From assembly GCA_949358305.1 (NCBI GenBank), contig OX442314.1:18841060-18905059 (forward strand): DNA of 64,000 nt. The letters run 5' to 3'. The notes below the pieces were generated by a model. The model worked only from the letters and a program-made list of their open reading frames with translations, ran no database searches and had not been told where the DNA came from. The DNA is from Strigamia acuminata (Eukaryota; Arthropoda; Chilopoda; Geophilomorpha; Linotaeniidae). Shown here piece by piece: positions 1 through 12,240 of this stretch; the first letter of the stretch is position 1, and the number at the start of each line of letters is the position of its first letter. The translations under genes and the position numbers were made by a program.

Positions 1-29
1 CGAGACAATAATTTGTTGTTTGTATTTAG

Positions 30-1626
30 GATTAGACGACAATCCATTGGAAACTGCTTCAATTTTTTGCCAAATTCCTTTTCGTTGGAAAATGAAATTT
101 TCTTACTGCCATAGTTTCGCCATTACCAAGAATTACATTGTTTTTCATGAACAACCATTGGTAATGAATGGAATGAAACTAATTGCCTCCCAAGTGCGTG
201 GTTACTGTTATAAGGACTGCATGGATTGGTATCCTGAAGAAAAAGTATCAGTTTACATCATCAACAACTTATATTTTGGTTTATTTCTTTTGAATTTTAT
301 TTTGTAGAATCGCTTTTATGTCATTGACAAAGCGAATGGTTCAGTTTGGAAGACTCAGTTCATCACTAGTGTTCCACATTTTGCTCTGAATCATATAAAT
401 GCGTACGAAGAAGATGGCCATATTGTGGTTGATATAGTTACCTACCCAAATGCAGAGATTTTGGATAAATTATATCTTAATAAGTTGCGTGCATCTCAGC
501 TTGATCTGTCTTCGCCGCCACAAGCACAGAGATTTGTTTTGCCCATGCTTAAAAAGATTAAGGTTAATATTTTAAGTAGATTTTTATGTGGCTGTTTATT
601 AATTTTCTAATTGCTTTTTAGGATGTTAAATGTAAGCAAGGTGAGAACCTGGTGAAATTGAAAGGTTGCAACGCAGAAGCAAGGGTGTCAGATGGCGTTG
701 TTGTCATCCAGCCAGAGAATCTTGCACCAGCAGGGTTTGATTTGCCGCAAATTAATTGCTCTTACATCGGCAAGAAATACAAATATGTTTATGCAACTGG
801 ATTGTTGTTCGATGGAATTTACAAAAATGGGGTAGATTTTACGTTTTCTTACAGTAATCCCTCCATTTGTTTCCTTATTCTCCTGGTTTGCTATTTTACA
901 ATGGCCCGTCCTATGGCTGGAGCATAGAGAATCAAGATTCTAGAATGCATAGTAAGAGTTTGGAAACGATCAGTTTGCACTTAAATTCACACTAGATTAA
1001 GACTTGGACTTAGCAATGGATTGTGGAATTGAATTAACACAATCCCGAAATATAATTTTGAGTTGACTTAATTGGTTACAAGCTGCCAATCAATCACAAG
1101 TCCTTACTCTTTCGCAGTGATGTGCGATCGAGTCTGCGAGATAATTCGAGACTGTGCGAAATTTTTCGAGGCATTACTGTACATAGTGCAATTAAAATTG
1201 AGTAAAACTGCCAGTTGGGTAGTTTACGATTTACTTAACGAGTTTATTTATTTTTAGTTGGTCAAGCTGAATGTTCAGACTAAAGAGTACAAACTACGGA
1301 AACTAAATGAAGATATGACATTTTCGGAACCCGTGTTTGCACCTCATCCACATGCTTGCAGTGAAGATGATGGTAAAGCTATTCATACAGTATTGATATT
1401 AAACATATCTTTTGACATGATTTTTAATCACTTAGGTTTGGTTTTGACGATTGGATTGTCTTTTAAAGACAATATTTCAGACTCATTAAGAATATTTGAT
1501 GCTAAAAGCTTTACTGAAGTGGCTCGGCTTGTCGCTAATGGATTTCCATTGCCGCCTCTGTTTCATGGCAGATATTTTCCTTTTGCTTCAGAAGATGAAA
1601 ACAAAATATTAGCAAACGAAGATTAG
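30..1626 (+). CDS. Carotenoid oxygenase-like gene A, 3' part
   Basis: Partial gene; the 5' exons lie before the window. Exons by GT-AG splicing: 30-244, 308-562, 622-831, 1258-1372, 1436-1626, all phase-compatible and ending in a stop. The product belongs to the beta-carotene oxygenase/RPE65/NinaB family, iron enzymes that cleave or isomerise carotenoids and retinoids. Seen: CHSFAITKNYIVFHEQP (second iron histidine), LNHINAYEEDGH, LQ/QRFVLPM, and a C-terminal FHG (fourth histidine). The third ligand, normally the first H of FHHxNAYE, is Asn here, with a His one residue later. The last intron-3 region (832-1257) is unusually long for this family in the window and shows no gene. A lies head-to-tail with B. 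Whether it is active cannot be judged without the missing N-terminal half. Confidence 0.85.
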
Positions 1627-3405
1627 AAATGGCAATGTTAAATGAATTTCAAGTTGTTTTATATCGTTTATATTATTTTTTGTAAGATTTTTTTAGTCTA
1701 AATAATATTTCAAAAGCATATTCACAAGTTTAAAACAAATTTATAAAGAAATTTTGTATAAATTTAAAACTGATTTACACTTACACATTAGCAGCATTAG
1801 TTATCATCAAATTAGTATGTGGGATTGACAGAGTTACATCAGGAAATCCAATTGAAAAAATTAATTAAAATAGCTTTCAAATTTGAATACACAATATTCA
1901 AAATAGCACCAAACTTTATTAGATCTATGATAAAATTTTCGCACCTGCGATTCCCGTGCCACATCCATCCTAAAAACAAACCTTTTCGTGTTTTCGATAT
2001 TTAAATAATAAAAAAAGTATAAAATCTAGTCTAGAAGTTAGTTCTACAGACAATAGGCCTGGTTCCGAAATTTAATAAACATTGAAAACGAAACATTTCC
2101 AGTTAGATTGGGCCTCCGTTTTGAAATCCGCTGACAGCTGGCGCTTGATGCTATTCCAGTTTCAACTCTCTTTTTGAGGTCGGCATTGATTGGTACAATG
2201 AAATGCATGAAAATAGATATAAAGAGGAATCAGAAAATGGAGAAAAAGTACTTAGATGCATGGAAATGCGAAAACGCAAGCTCAGATCGTTTTTACGAGC
2301 ATGTGTTGACATCCCAATTTGTAACAAATATCACGAAAGCACGAGGAATAAAATAATGCGCTCAGTTTGATCAGCATTCTTTATGCTGCGGAAGTATCCA
2401 CACGGATGAAAGAAAATATCATAGGGCACCACCGAATCGCACTTAAGTCTGAGCGTATCTATGCAAGCTTGAAGCTGATAAATCAAACTCAATTTGATCG
2501 GAGCGTGTGAGTACAGTCGTGGTCATAAAAATCGTCCCAGTCCAGCTTGAAGCTCACCTGCAGTATGAGCGTTTTTGGCTGTATCCACCAGGTAGTGCAA
2601 AAACTCACGGATATGTTTTGACAAAAGGCATGATGTCACACAATTATCTAAACCCATGATGATGTGCAGGTGATTGAGTTTGTGTTTGCTCAACCGAGCG
2701 AGTTTCATGTAAAACCAAGCTTGTGTTTCCACCTTTAGGCAGGTTTCCGTGCTTTTCTGATTCCTCCAAGTGTCTATTCTGACTTTAAGTGCGTTAGAAT
2801 AGCTGCCACGGTTATTCCAAAGCATTTGATCAATTAATTAAGACTAATGTTTAATTCAATTTTCTTTGCAATAAAGCATTTTGTTTTTATTTTTCTGTTT
2901 TCCTTTTCCTTTTTATAATTTCCGTTTAAAATGTTATTTTTATCTTTACTTTTTCCTTTTTTATTGAAGTTGAAAACATTTACAAGTCACACGTTGTGAT
3001 GAGCGCTTTAAATCAAGTTGATTTTTTTAATAGTTAATTAGAAATCTTAGGTTGATGACTTACGTTGTAGGTAAGGCAAGGAAAATAATAAATTGAAATT
3101 TTTTTTAAAAGAAAACCAAATGTAATTGTACAATTAAATTTTATTTTATTAATATTAGCTGCGATATTTGTCTTCTTCAAATTCCAGTTTCTCAAACGCG
3201 AGCGTCTGAATAAGAGGCCAAACTCACGAGTTTTACCCTAAATTGAGGCCATTCACCTACAAACAGAAGACCAATCACGTGATGTGGCCGCGTGTATTTG
3301 AAGCCAGATCTGTTGTCCACTATTCCATTGGTACATATAAGCCGAACAGAAGGCATCATTTTAACCTGCGTGGGTTTTACTGCTTATTCCAAGCGCACAT
3401 ATACG
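1627..3405. other. Spacer between genes A and B, no gene seen
   Basis: AT-rich spacer. The only structure recognised is a short stretch near 2,690-2,740 (TGTTTGCTCAA...GCGAGTTT...CATGTAAAA) that resembles 37,470-37,530, so part of it is dispersed repeat. Short open frames here have no recognisable domain. Confidence 0.5.
3336..3341 (+). promoter_or_regulatory. Candidate TATA box of gene B
   Basis: TATAAG lies 70 bases before the gene B start codon, a distance that would leave a 5' leader of about 40 bases. Position only; no other core element is clear. Confidence 0.35.
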
Positions 3406-6400
3406 ATGGATGTTAGCAAATTATTTTATAATGCAGACGACCATCCTGATCCTATTGAAGTACCCATCAAAGGTATGTTTACTCGGATGTATTTTCTACT
3501 CAATTAAGACAGTTCATAATGTAATATTTTATGATGTAACTTAGGAATTACTTTAATTTGTGATCACAAACCACAGGTGATTGTCTTAGTCGGATCTCAG
3601 ATTGTAAAAACGATATAACAAATTTATTAAAATACAACAATAAAACAAATTTATTAAAATACAACAACAAAACAAATTTATTAAAATATTAAAATAATTT
3701 TGTTTAAAAATATTTGTTGAAATTAAAGGATGATGGGTGGATTTTTAAAACATTGAAATTGTAATATTTTAATATTTTATACAGGTGAAAGTTATTTTAA
3801 AAAAAGTTGGATTTTTTTTTTTGTTTTTTATTGATAAAAATGGAAAACCAGTGATTGAGATTATCTTTTAGTTTGTTGTCCTACTTTGTTTTTTAAAGGA
3901 AATCGCTTTCAATGGGGAAATCGGTTAGTGTGACAAATTTCTCAGGCTTCAATGAACTCATGTCATACCATCATTCCCCCTACGTACTTTATTTATATAA
4001 AAAAAAGAAAACAATTACTTTTTGTAACTAATTTTTTTTTTCAGGTTCTGTACCCGATTGGGTAAGAGGAATTTATTATAAAATTGGTCCTGGAAAATTC
4101 GATTTACCAAGTGGATTCACTGTAAATCATTATTTCGACGGATATTCTATTATATATCAATTTAAAATTGAAGATAGCAAAAAGGTAAACGAATATAATC
4201 ACAATACAGTATTGGTATTTTATTTTGAATTAATTTTGCCCTAAATTAAATTTGTGTCAACAAACTTCCATAAACCTTCTAAATCTATTGTTCACATTGT
4301 CCGAGAGGAAAAAGTTCAAACAGTAACACAAGATGAAAATTTATAAATAACATGCTAAGCAATTACCATCACAACTACGATAATATCTAGTTCATGTTGA
4401 CCTTGATTCCTGTTCCCCTTATTTGCGGCTTTTCCGCAATACAAGCGAAAAATCACATAATAGTGTCATTACCATGTGATATACACTTTAAATTGTGGAC
4501 TTTTTTTAAGATCACTTTTCGAGCACGATATGTTGAGAGTGAAGCGTATAAGCGAGCTATGGCTATTGGAAAACCAGTTTTTACCGAATTTGGGACTAAA
4601 TCCTACGAAGATTCTAGTAAAAATGTCATGTCTAGGTATAAAATCATACAATTTACGGTTGTAAATTGAGATTTGAGACCTAATTATGTATCCGGTAGAA
4701 CCATTAATAAAATTATGCCAAGCGATATGACTGATAATGCACAAGGAAATCTATTTGTCATGAACGGAAGATTATACGCGGCTACAGAGACTTGTTTCAT
4801 TCGCCAAATTGATCCAGAGACATTGGAAACCAAGGAAAAGGTTATTCTCATTAACTACCATACTAAGAAAACATAAAAATAAATTTTATTTTGGATTTAA
4901 ATTACAGTTTGACTTGTGGAAAACCGTTGGAGTTAATTTTTGCTCTTCTCATTACATAAAAGACAGAGATGGTACTTTGTATAATGCCGGAGCAGCTCTT
5001 ATACCCACTTTGAAATACCATATTTTCAAGATACACCCATCTTTAAAAGCCAGTGATTCAAAATACGGTAACAAATTTAATTTTTGAATTAATTTAATTG
5101 CAGAAATTTTACGCTAGAATGCTGATTAAACAGATAAAAATCCATTCCGAGATGTCCAACAAGTTGGAAACATTTCCTCTTCTTGGAAAACATCTTTTGG
5201 TTACAACCACAGCATAGCAATAACCGATAATTACATTGTATACGTTGAACAACCATACCTCGTCAATTTAATCAAATTGATAACTACCCAAATCAAAGGA
5301 AAGTCCTTAAAAGAGTGCATGGATTGGTGCCCCGAAGAAAAGGTCAGACAATCATTATCGGCCCTTTTCATTTGTTTTTATTTTTCTCGTATTTTATTTT
5401 TAGTGTCGCTTTTATTTAGTTGATAAGAAAAATGGTTCGATGACAAAAATTAAATACGAAGCTGCGGCCATGTTTTTCTACCATTTTGTTAATGCTTACG
5501 AAGATGGCGACTTTGTTGTTGTTGATTTGTTAGCACACGACACACCAGTCATGTGCGATAAGTTTTTATTACAAAATATGCGCAACTCTCAAGTGTACGA
5601 AACTCCTGACCATCCAGGTTTGCGTCGTTTTGTGTTGCCCATTTGCAATTTGAAGGTGAAATTTACAACTATAGCTAGTTTAATTAAAACGATTAAATTG
5701 AGCACTTTTTCCAGCATGAGCCAACTAAAGTCAATTTGGTTAATTTGAATTACACAACCGCCACGGCTGAAAAAGAAAAGGATGACACAATTGCATTAAT
5801 ACCCGAATGCATCGGCGAACTTGGTTTTGATCATCCATGCATTAACGTCAAACAATGCTTGGGAAGAAAATATAGATATTTCTACGCCGGTGGATTGTAC
5901 GGGGAAGATACAATATACCGCAGATCGGTATGTACACTCTGGAATCTGGATCCAAAGAGGGATCTGAACTTTCATAATTTGATACAAAATAAATAAATAA
6001 AATGAAGTCGGGGAAAGAGTAAAACTAGAACATCTGGTGACAATTATCACCACTAGAGGGGTTTGATGACTTCCGGCTTTCTAGTTCTGATTCCGGCTGG
6101 CATGTTTTGTATCCAAGCGTGGAGTAAGATTAAAGTTTTCACTGTATTAATTCAAAAGTTGTTTTTGAAAATCATATTAAATTCGTGTTGATATTATTTT
6201 AGGTCTTTAAAATGGATCTTCAAACAAGAGAAGTGAAAACGTGGCAAAATGCCGAAGAAAGTATTATGGGCGAACCTCTGTTTGTGCCTAATCCAACTGC
6301 CGTTGAAGAAGACGACGGTAATGATGTGTTTTGAATGGCTCGTGATGTAAGTAATTTATTAACCTTTTCTATGTTTAATTTCGATAGGAATAATTATTGC

Positions 6401-6539
6401 AACCGCTAGTGATGTTAGGCCTACTCACCGTAGCTTACTCGTATTTCTTGAAGCAAAAAACATGACTGAACTGGCAAGGGTTGACATTCCCATTGGCATT
6501 AAAGTTCTTAATCATGCTTTTTTCTTACCGTCTCAGTAG
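3406..6539 (+). CDS. Carotenoid oxygenase-like gene B, complete
   Basis: Ten exons: 3406-3472, 4045-4184, 4511-4635, 4699-4840, 4908-5067, 5134-5342, 5404-5655, 5715-5927, 6203-6317, 6388-6539. All junctions are GT-AG and in phase, giving 524 residues, normal for the family. Start chosen because MDVSKLFYN aligns with the MS(V/A)KDLF start of genes C-F. Family signatures in order: IGPGKFDLPSG, VNHYFDGY, TEFGT, SSHYIKDRDGTLYN (iron His 1), YNHSIAITDNYIV (His 2), FFYHFVNAYED (His 3), RRFVLP, GRKYRYFY, EEDDG, and NHAFF near the C terminus (His 4). All four iron ligands are kept, so this is the best candidate in the cluster, with F, for a working oxygenase. The acidic residue of the FE(x)P-type motif is Asp (GFDHPCIN). 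It is tail-to-tail with C, 172 bases apart. Substrate cannot be inferred. Confidence 0.92.
3617..3689. repeat. Short AT-rich tandem repeat in gene B intron 1
   Basis: About three copies of a unit near 29 bases built on ACAAATTTATTAAAATA lie inside the first intron of gene B. Confidence 0.7.
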
Positions 6540-6711
6540 ATAAGTTTAATTTCATCTTATCTACTTTGTGTATATCCAATTTAGTTATCTCGTAGCGGCA
6601 CAAATAAAACTCCAACACGGCTCTCTGGAAAATATTTTTTATTTTTTTTCATTTGCATTTTCAAAATTGTTTTATCCTTTTATCCTTTTTATCCTTTTAT
6701 GAGTGTACAGT

Positions 6712-9174
6712 TTACTTTTTAAATACAAATATTCCGTGGTTTCCTACGGTGACACTATTCTCGAATTCAGCTCGAGCAATTTCTGTAAAGGATTTTGCAT
6801 CTAAAAATATCATCATGGATTTATTTTTTCCAGCTTCTGTTGCAACCGAAATAACAATTCCTAATTTGAAAAAAATGATACGAAATTTGTTAAAAATAAT
6901 TAATATTTTAGTCGAAAATGGGAAAACATTTACCATCATCTTCATCTGTTGCTTCAGGATTGGCTACAAAGAATGGTTCGCCAACAAAATGAGCGTCATT
7001 AGTGCTTTTCCACATTTTTACGAGTTTGGTTTCAAAATCTAGTTTGTGTAACTGAAACGTAATTTGAATATTTACAGCCACATAAAATACCGTGAGTAAT
7101 TTGTAAGCCTTACTTCTTTTTGAAACATGCCAACCGAATACAAAAATCTGTATTTCTGGCCAATTAATTTTTCATTCAATCGAGCAAAATCCATTTGTAT
7201 TTCGAAAGGAGTTTCCGGTGTTAGTAGAATGTGCTCACTTTGAAGTTTAATCGCAGTTGCTGTTGTACAACTCAATTTGACAAGATTTTCTTCAGTTTTA
7301 GCTTTCTGGTATAAAAAAAAATTATTTTTATTTTTATAGGCCTGGCATAAACACGTGATATTACTCACCTTGAGGTGTTTAACGGGCAATACAAATCTTT
7401 GAAGTTTTCCTAAAGTACCTAGATAAACTTCACTATTTCGTAGTTTGCACAGCAAAAGAGAATTCATGTTTTCAGGATTTTTGTATGTAATAATATCAAT
7501 AATTAAATATCCATCCTCTTCGTACGCATTTAAAATGTGAAGAAAAAAAAACTTTTCTGAAATAAATTTTGTTTTTATTAAATTGCTTGTTGAACGATCA
7601 ATCACTCTGAATTTAGTCTGCAAATACAATGCAAACAAAACATTAGTTGCGTTAGAAACAAGTGTAAAATGTAATTTTTTGAACCTTATCCTTATTATTG
7701 TTCCACTGTAAGCAATCCATAATTGATTTTCCTTTTATTTGCCCAGCGATAAATGACAATAAATTAAGTGTGAACGGCTGTTCTAAAGCAACAAAATAAT
7801 TTTCACTCATTCCAAAGCTGTGTGTATGAGGTATTGAAGTCATCGAAGTTTGGGACATTGTTGCAACAACTTTGACATGTTTTCTCATATCAAAAGCTTT
7901 AATATTATCTAAAAAAGTTTAAAAAAAAACTACGACGAATTTTTTGTCAAATCTAAACTGCCAAAACATTTACCAGCAGAATCGTCAGATTTATTCTGTG
8001 GTGGAGCGGGAAATTGAATTATTTGGGGTTTCAACATTCCCAGTTTTGAAGCATTGACGAAAGTAAACGTGGCTCCGGTATTGTCCTGAAGATAACGTCC
8101 CGCAGTTGTAATAATATTACTGTTGCTCAAGTCGATTTTAGCAACCGATTGCAATGTGTCAGGATCGATTCGATGTAAGAAAAAACTATTACTATTCGCA
8201 TAAATTTGGTCACGATAAGAAAATATATATCCAGCGTTGTTGTCTGTTACGTCAGTTGGAAAAATACTGGAAACAGTTCTGCAAAGTGAAGTACAGTGAA
8301 CTAACTCTCTCTGGATCGGACACCCCTCTAGACCAGGCGAAACTTTGGGACCTGGTGGTACAAACAGTGGCGGTTTCAGCAAGTGCGAGGACTACCATCT
8401 TCTCCCAAATACAACGTCATTTTTTCAAAAACTTGCTTTTTTGGAAGTTATCGAAAAATTTCGAATATAACGTCAGTTCAAATACGACATCATGTCATTG
8501 TTTTCGAATACAATGGCATTTCGTTATATTCGAGTACATTGGCGGGTGCAATGCCGGAAACGATGATAAAATGTCTAGAGGAAACCACTATAGACCTGTT
8601 GCCCTTGTTCATAAACTATTGTAGACTGGTCTGGAGGGAATTCACTCAAAGGAATTAAGACTACATAGTTGATTAATTTTAAAATATTTAGTCTAAAATT
8701 AGTCTTTGTTACCTAGAAAGTACATTTTTATTTGGATTTGGAAATTGTCTAGTTCCAAACTCTGCATGCGTGGGTTTTCCGAATTCCATTGCTTCCTTAT
8801 AGGCATCTGAATTTAAATATTTGGATCTGTAGCGAATCTTATACGAATTAAAAATATTGTTAATGAATATTTTGAAAATAGTGCTCGGTGCTTACTTTGT
8901 TATTTTCAATTTCATATTGAAATATAATGCAGTAACCGTCAAGCAAGTGATTCATTTGGAAACCACTTGGTAATGTGTATTTGCCATTTCCTGATTTGTA
9001 GTATGTTCCAGTTAACCAACTCGGTAAAGTTCCTTCAACAAACAGTAAATTTTAAATTTTAAAAAAATTGTTATTTGTTATAGATTTTGAGGGTTTTCTA
9101 TTACCAGATACAGAAACTTCTTGTTGAATAGGCGTTTCTTCAATATTGTTCAGAAATAGATCTTTTACAGACAT
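6712..9174 (-). CDS. Carotenoid oxygenase-like gene C, complete
   Basis: Nine exons (high to low): 9105-9174, 8896-9032, 8713-8837, 7974-8278, 7685-7908, 7369-7617, 7114-7305, 6934-7051, 6712-6860. All are GT-AG and in phase; 522 residues. The start MSVKDLFLNN is conserved in D and E. The fourth exon equals exons 4 and 5 of B and F fused exactly, so one intron was lost. Family motifs: MNHLLDGY, AEFGT, THSFGMSENYFV (iron His 2), FFLHILNAYEEDG (His 3), QRFVLPV, GQKYRFLYS, DEDDG, GNHGIF (His 4). The first iron His is Arg (GRYLQDNTG where B has SHYIKDRDG). The GPG motif is also altered (KSGNGKY). The missing ligand makes normal oxygenase chemistry doubtful; the intact frame argues for a kept function. 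The intron at 8,279-8,712 holds a MITE fragment. Confidence 0.92.
8393..8586. mobile_element. Diverged fragment of the CCGTCTTCCC MITE family
   Basis: Lies in gene C intron 3. The stretch ...TTCGAATATAACGTCA... followed by an ATTCGAGTacattggcgggtgc-like run matches the left half of the elements at 13,060 and 26,139, but is shorter, diverged and lacks intact ends. Confidence 0.6.
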
Positions 9175-9784
9175 GTTTTGTGTAATTTGTTAGTGAAACA
9201 ATTCTGGTTTGAAACCTGCAAATTAATTTCCATATGGTGTAGAGTTTGAAAAGAATTTTCCTCAATGGGAATGGGTAAGGAAACTTCCTGTTGAGATAAA
9301 ATTTGTATGACGCATGTTCATATTGAAATTTTTGAAAAGGTATATTTTATGTTTGTTTAGTTGTGAGAATTTATCATTCAGTGAGTGTTTCCAACAGTAT
9401 TTTATCATGTTTTATTAGTCTAAACATGTGGTTTTAGATGGGTTTTTTTTTATTGAGGAGAGAGTACCATCTGCTGCCAACCTATTTACCGCTTCTCCAA
9501 TTTCCGCGACTGAATCTAAAACGCGAAAACAGAAGAAAGCGGCACAATGTGCATCTCACCATCGTTTTGTTGATTCAGATTCCAATGCAGTGACAAACTT
9601 ATTTATCTTTTAACAAAGCAAAAATTTTTATTTTATTTTCTAAGAATCATGTGGAATTGTGTATAATTACAAATACTTTATTTCTTTTATAATGCAGAAT
9701 ACTAAACAGTAAAACCAAACGTCCTATCTGTTTCCTTCAACAATTTTTTAACTTTTGAAAGTTGACTAAAATACAATTACAGTA
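9175..9784. repeat. Duplicated upstream block of genes C, D and E
   Basis: The region before gene C is repeated before D (18,363-18,980) and, more diverged, before E (27,751-28,260). Shared landmarks include a poly-T run, GAGAGTACCATCTGCTGC, and AAACGCGAAAACAGAAG. It contains no clear TATA box or gene. It is part of the unit copied with the oxygenase genes. Confidence 0.75.
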
Positions 9785-10177
9785 CACTCTTTCCACACTC
9801 AAGAGGATATCTGGAAGCTTGGCTCCCATTGGCCTAGTCTGATTACTCAGAACTGCAGTTGAACTTGCTACGAGGAAAAGTAGTTCCCTATGATTTTTAG
9901 TCTTTTCTGGAATAATATAAATAATAATAATAATAATAATACTAGAAATAACATATGTTTTCTATTTTTGAAATAAAGTTTTATGTTGTTTTTAATTAAA
10001 ATGCAATTTCCAAACAATAGGATATCGATTGCAATGTCTGTACTTCTATTTATATCTGTATGTCTGTATAATGCATTTCTGGTGTTTTGGTTCTTTTTTC
10101 TGTATCAATACGCAAGTGAAATGGTTCAGCCAATGGGAGCCAAGCTTCCAGGGATCCTCTTGAGTGTGGAAAGAGTA
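9785..10177. mobile_element. MITE with (C/T)ACTCTTTCC ends, TA target
   Basis: 393-bp element. The left end CACTCTTTCCACACTC and its continuation to GGCTCCCATTGGC are repeated inverted at the right end. Flanked by TA. The equivalent site upstream of gene D (near 18,980) lacks it and reads ACAGTAGGTACCGTATATA, so insertion followed the C/D duplication. Confidence 0.8.
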
Positions 10178-10192
10178 TAGGTACCGTATATA

Positions 10193-10592
10193 CCGTACTG
10201 CCTTTAATAAACGCCTGTTCTCGTTTAAACGCCAGGCAATCAACGACATTGCCGGGTCCGTATAAACGTCGGGGAAGCAGTCAACCGATGATTACGCTTG
10301 AATAACGTTCGGACTGTACATGTGACTTACAGTATTTCCGAATGTAGGAATACAGTTTTTAACAAGCTTTTCCTGATTCACAGCTGCATTTCAACCTTTA
10401 ATGCTGCATTATGGCTCCAACAAATAAAAAAAAAATTTTGTACGACATTGAATTAAAAAAATTATTACCATATGCCATATTTTGCACTTCTAGTACAGTG
10501 TACGCTCTGTAACCCGGACATAGCACCCACCGAGGGTGGCTGATCGAAAAAATTATTAAACGTCCCGGCGTTTATTCATGGCAGTATGGCAG
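10193..10592. mobile_element. MITE with TACTGCC...AATAAACGCC inverted ends
   Basis: Left TACTGCCTTTAATAAACGCC and right (reverse complement) TACTGCCATGAATAAACGCC match at 18 of 20 positions. The D block lacks the element at the same place. Exact ends are uncertain by a few bases. Related GCCGGGGCGG/GGCGTTTATT sequence occurs at 29,700-29,950. Confidence 0.65.
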
Positions 10593-10937
10593 TTATTTTT
10601 GACTTTGTTTAAGTTTACTTAAACTAAAAATGATTACCAATTTGTATGCAAAAATGTGTTTTTGCTTAAATATTGCAATTTTTAGGACAAAAAGATAAAT
10701 TTTAGGTGCAAATGGCAATGCAGGCGCGAGGACGTTGTTCTTAAAGTTTGTCAACTTATCGGCTGTCACGATTTTTTGGTCTAATGCATATTGACTCAAT
10801 GCCGGCAACCAGTGCCGGATTACCGAATAGGCAGAGTAAGCACCGACCTATTAAGGGCCTCGTGAAAACGGATCAGAATAATATAGATTTGATATTGAAG
10901 AAAATTACAATCAAGCTTTCTTCAATTGTTTCTAGAA

Positions 10938-11245
10938 CAGGGTTTCCCAAACGGTGAGGCTCGCCTCACTGGTAGGGCGCGAGCTAATTATTGGTGGGGC
11001 GCACCCATCATACATGCCTAAATAAAAAAAGCTTATTTTGCAAACTTTTGTAAATTTTTAACCAAAATTATATAAAATTATATAAAAAATTATACAAAGT
11101 TTTATGCAAAATTATATAAAAATTTGTTTTTTCTTTTTAGTAGTATATTTTTTAAAAATTTAATGCACTGGAAGATGAAGTGAGGCGCAGAAGATCGCCT
11201 TGCTTAAAAAGTGAGGCGCGATGCTAAAAAGTTTGGGAACCCCTG
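10938..11245. mobile_element. hAT-type MITE with 8-bp target duplication
   Basis: 308-bp element starting CAGGGTTTCCCAAAC and ending GTTTGGGAACCCCTG, flanked by a perfect 8-bp duplication TTCTAGAA (10,930-10,937 and 11,246-11,253). The D block at about 19,355-19,370 shows the uninterrupted site TTCAATTGTTTCCAGAAG. CAGGG ends plus an 8-bp duplication are the hAT hallmark. Confidence 0.88.
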
Positions 11246-11369
11246 TTCTAGAAGATAGAAAAAAATTAATCAACTCAATAAACGAACACTTTAATTTACG
11301 AGGGGGACCCGAGATTTCGAGATTTCTATTTGAAATGTGAAATTATCCCTAGAAAAGGAGTTCTGTATG

Positions 11370-11441
11370 TCCTCGATAGTATAGTGGTTAGTATCCCCGC
11401 CTGTCACGCGGGAGACCAGGGTTCGATTCCCTGTCGGGGAG
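11370..11441 (+). tRNA. tRNA-Asp (GTC), copy 1
   Basis: 72-base gene. Acceptor TCCTCGA pairs with TCGGGGA; discriminator is G. The anticodon arm CCCGC-CTGTCAC-GCGGG carries GTC; T arm AGGGT-TCGATTC-CCTGT. Box A TAGTGGTTAGT and box B GGTTCGATTCC are intact. No intron. It is followed within 8 bases by a T-rich run usable as a Pol III terminator. Confidence 0.97.
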
Positions 11442-11648
11442 AATGTGTTATTTTTGTGAATTTCTGCTTTTAGATTTATAGGTTATGCCAGTTGGAAACG
11501 AAATTTACTACAAATAAGATAAACAATACTTCATGCCCTGTTTGCCCGTTCGTCCTTTACTACGTGCTGTCAAAAATCCGGTTTTGGTTCTAATGTATTT
11601 TGTAGCTTTTCTGCACTTTGCACTACCGCATTCAATAAGTCTAAAACG

Positions 11649-11758
11649 TATGCAAAACTCGTTTCGTGTTTGCACGTGACGTCATTCCCATTGAATAACA
11701 TTCCCATGTTATGTAATGGGAATGACGTCACGTACAAACACGAAACGAGTTTTGCATA
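11649..11758. mobile_element. Small hairpin MITE with TGACGTCA arms
   Basis: Two near-perfect arms of about 45 bases (11,649-11,693 and 11,715-11,758) start TATGCAAAACTCGTTTCG and contain ACGTGACGTCATTCCCATT, separated by about 21 bases. Whole unit would fold into one hairpin. Each arm holds the CRE-like palindrome TGACGTCA. Confidence 0.75.
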
Positions 11759-12089
11759 CATTTTAGAGTTTTTGAATGCACCTACTGATAATTTCTTCTT
11801 GAATGCAAGCACAAGGTGCAGAAAGGGTAGGCAAATAAGGTGTTATGACCGCAGATGGCGTTTGTATTGTATTGACAGTACTGTTAGGTTATTTAGCTTT
11901 TAATATTCAGTAAATAATTATTTGCTATTTGGTGAATGCGTTTATTTTCAGAATAAGTAATAAAAATTTCCTTAGCTCTTAAACGAAGCCAAGCCAATGC
12001 TAAAAAGCTGTTTGTTTGTTGCCGATGACGTCATAAAAAGCGCCACCAACGACAAGTTTCGGTTATCCAAAAACGGAGTTTTTTATATG

Positions 12090-12240
12090 CACTTGTTTCT
12101 TACTACTGTCTCAGTAGATAAGTCTAATTTTATCTTATCTGTTTTGTGTGTAAGCATTTCAGTAATTTAATAGCGTCACAAATAAAACCCAAACACGGCT
12201 CTCTGGGAAATATTTTTATATTACGAAGTCTTAACAAAAT
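12090..12240 (+). pseudogene. Remnant of a gene B copy (3' end and 3' UTR)
   Basis: The stretch ending TCTCAGTAGATAAG followed by ACACGGCTCTCTGG matches the last codons, stop and 3' UTR of gene B (6,515-6,640), including AATAAAAC. Nothing else of the gene is recognisable upstream; 12,010-12,056 instead resembles one arm of the hairpin element at 52,476. Confidence 0.7.

Noticed and set aside
2523-2825. 100-codon open frame (minus)
   Set aside because: Part of it resembles repeat sequence near 37,480 and no family is recognised.
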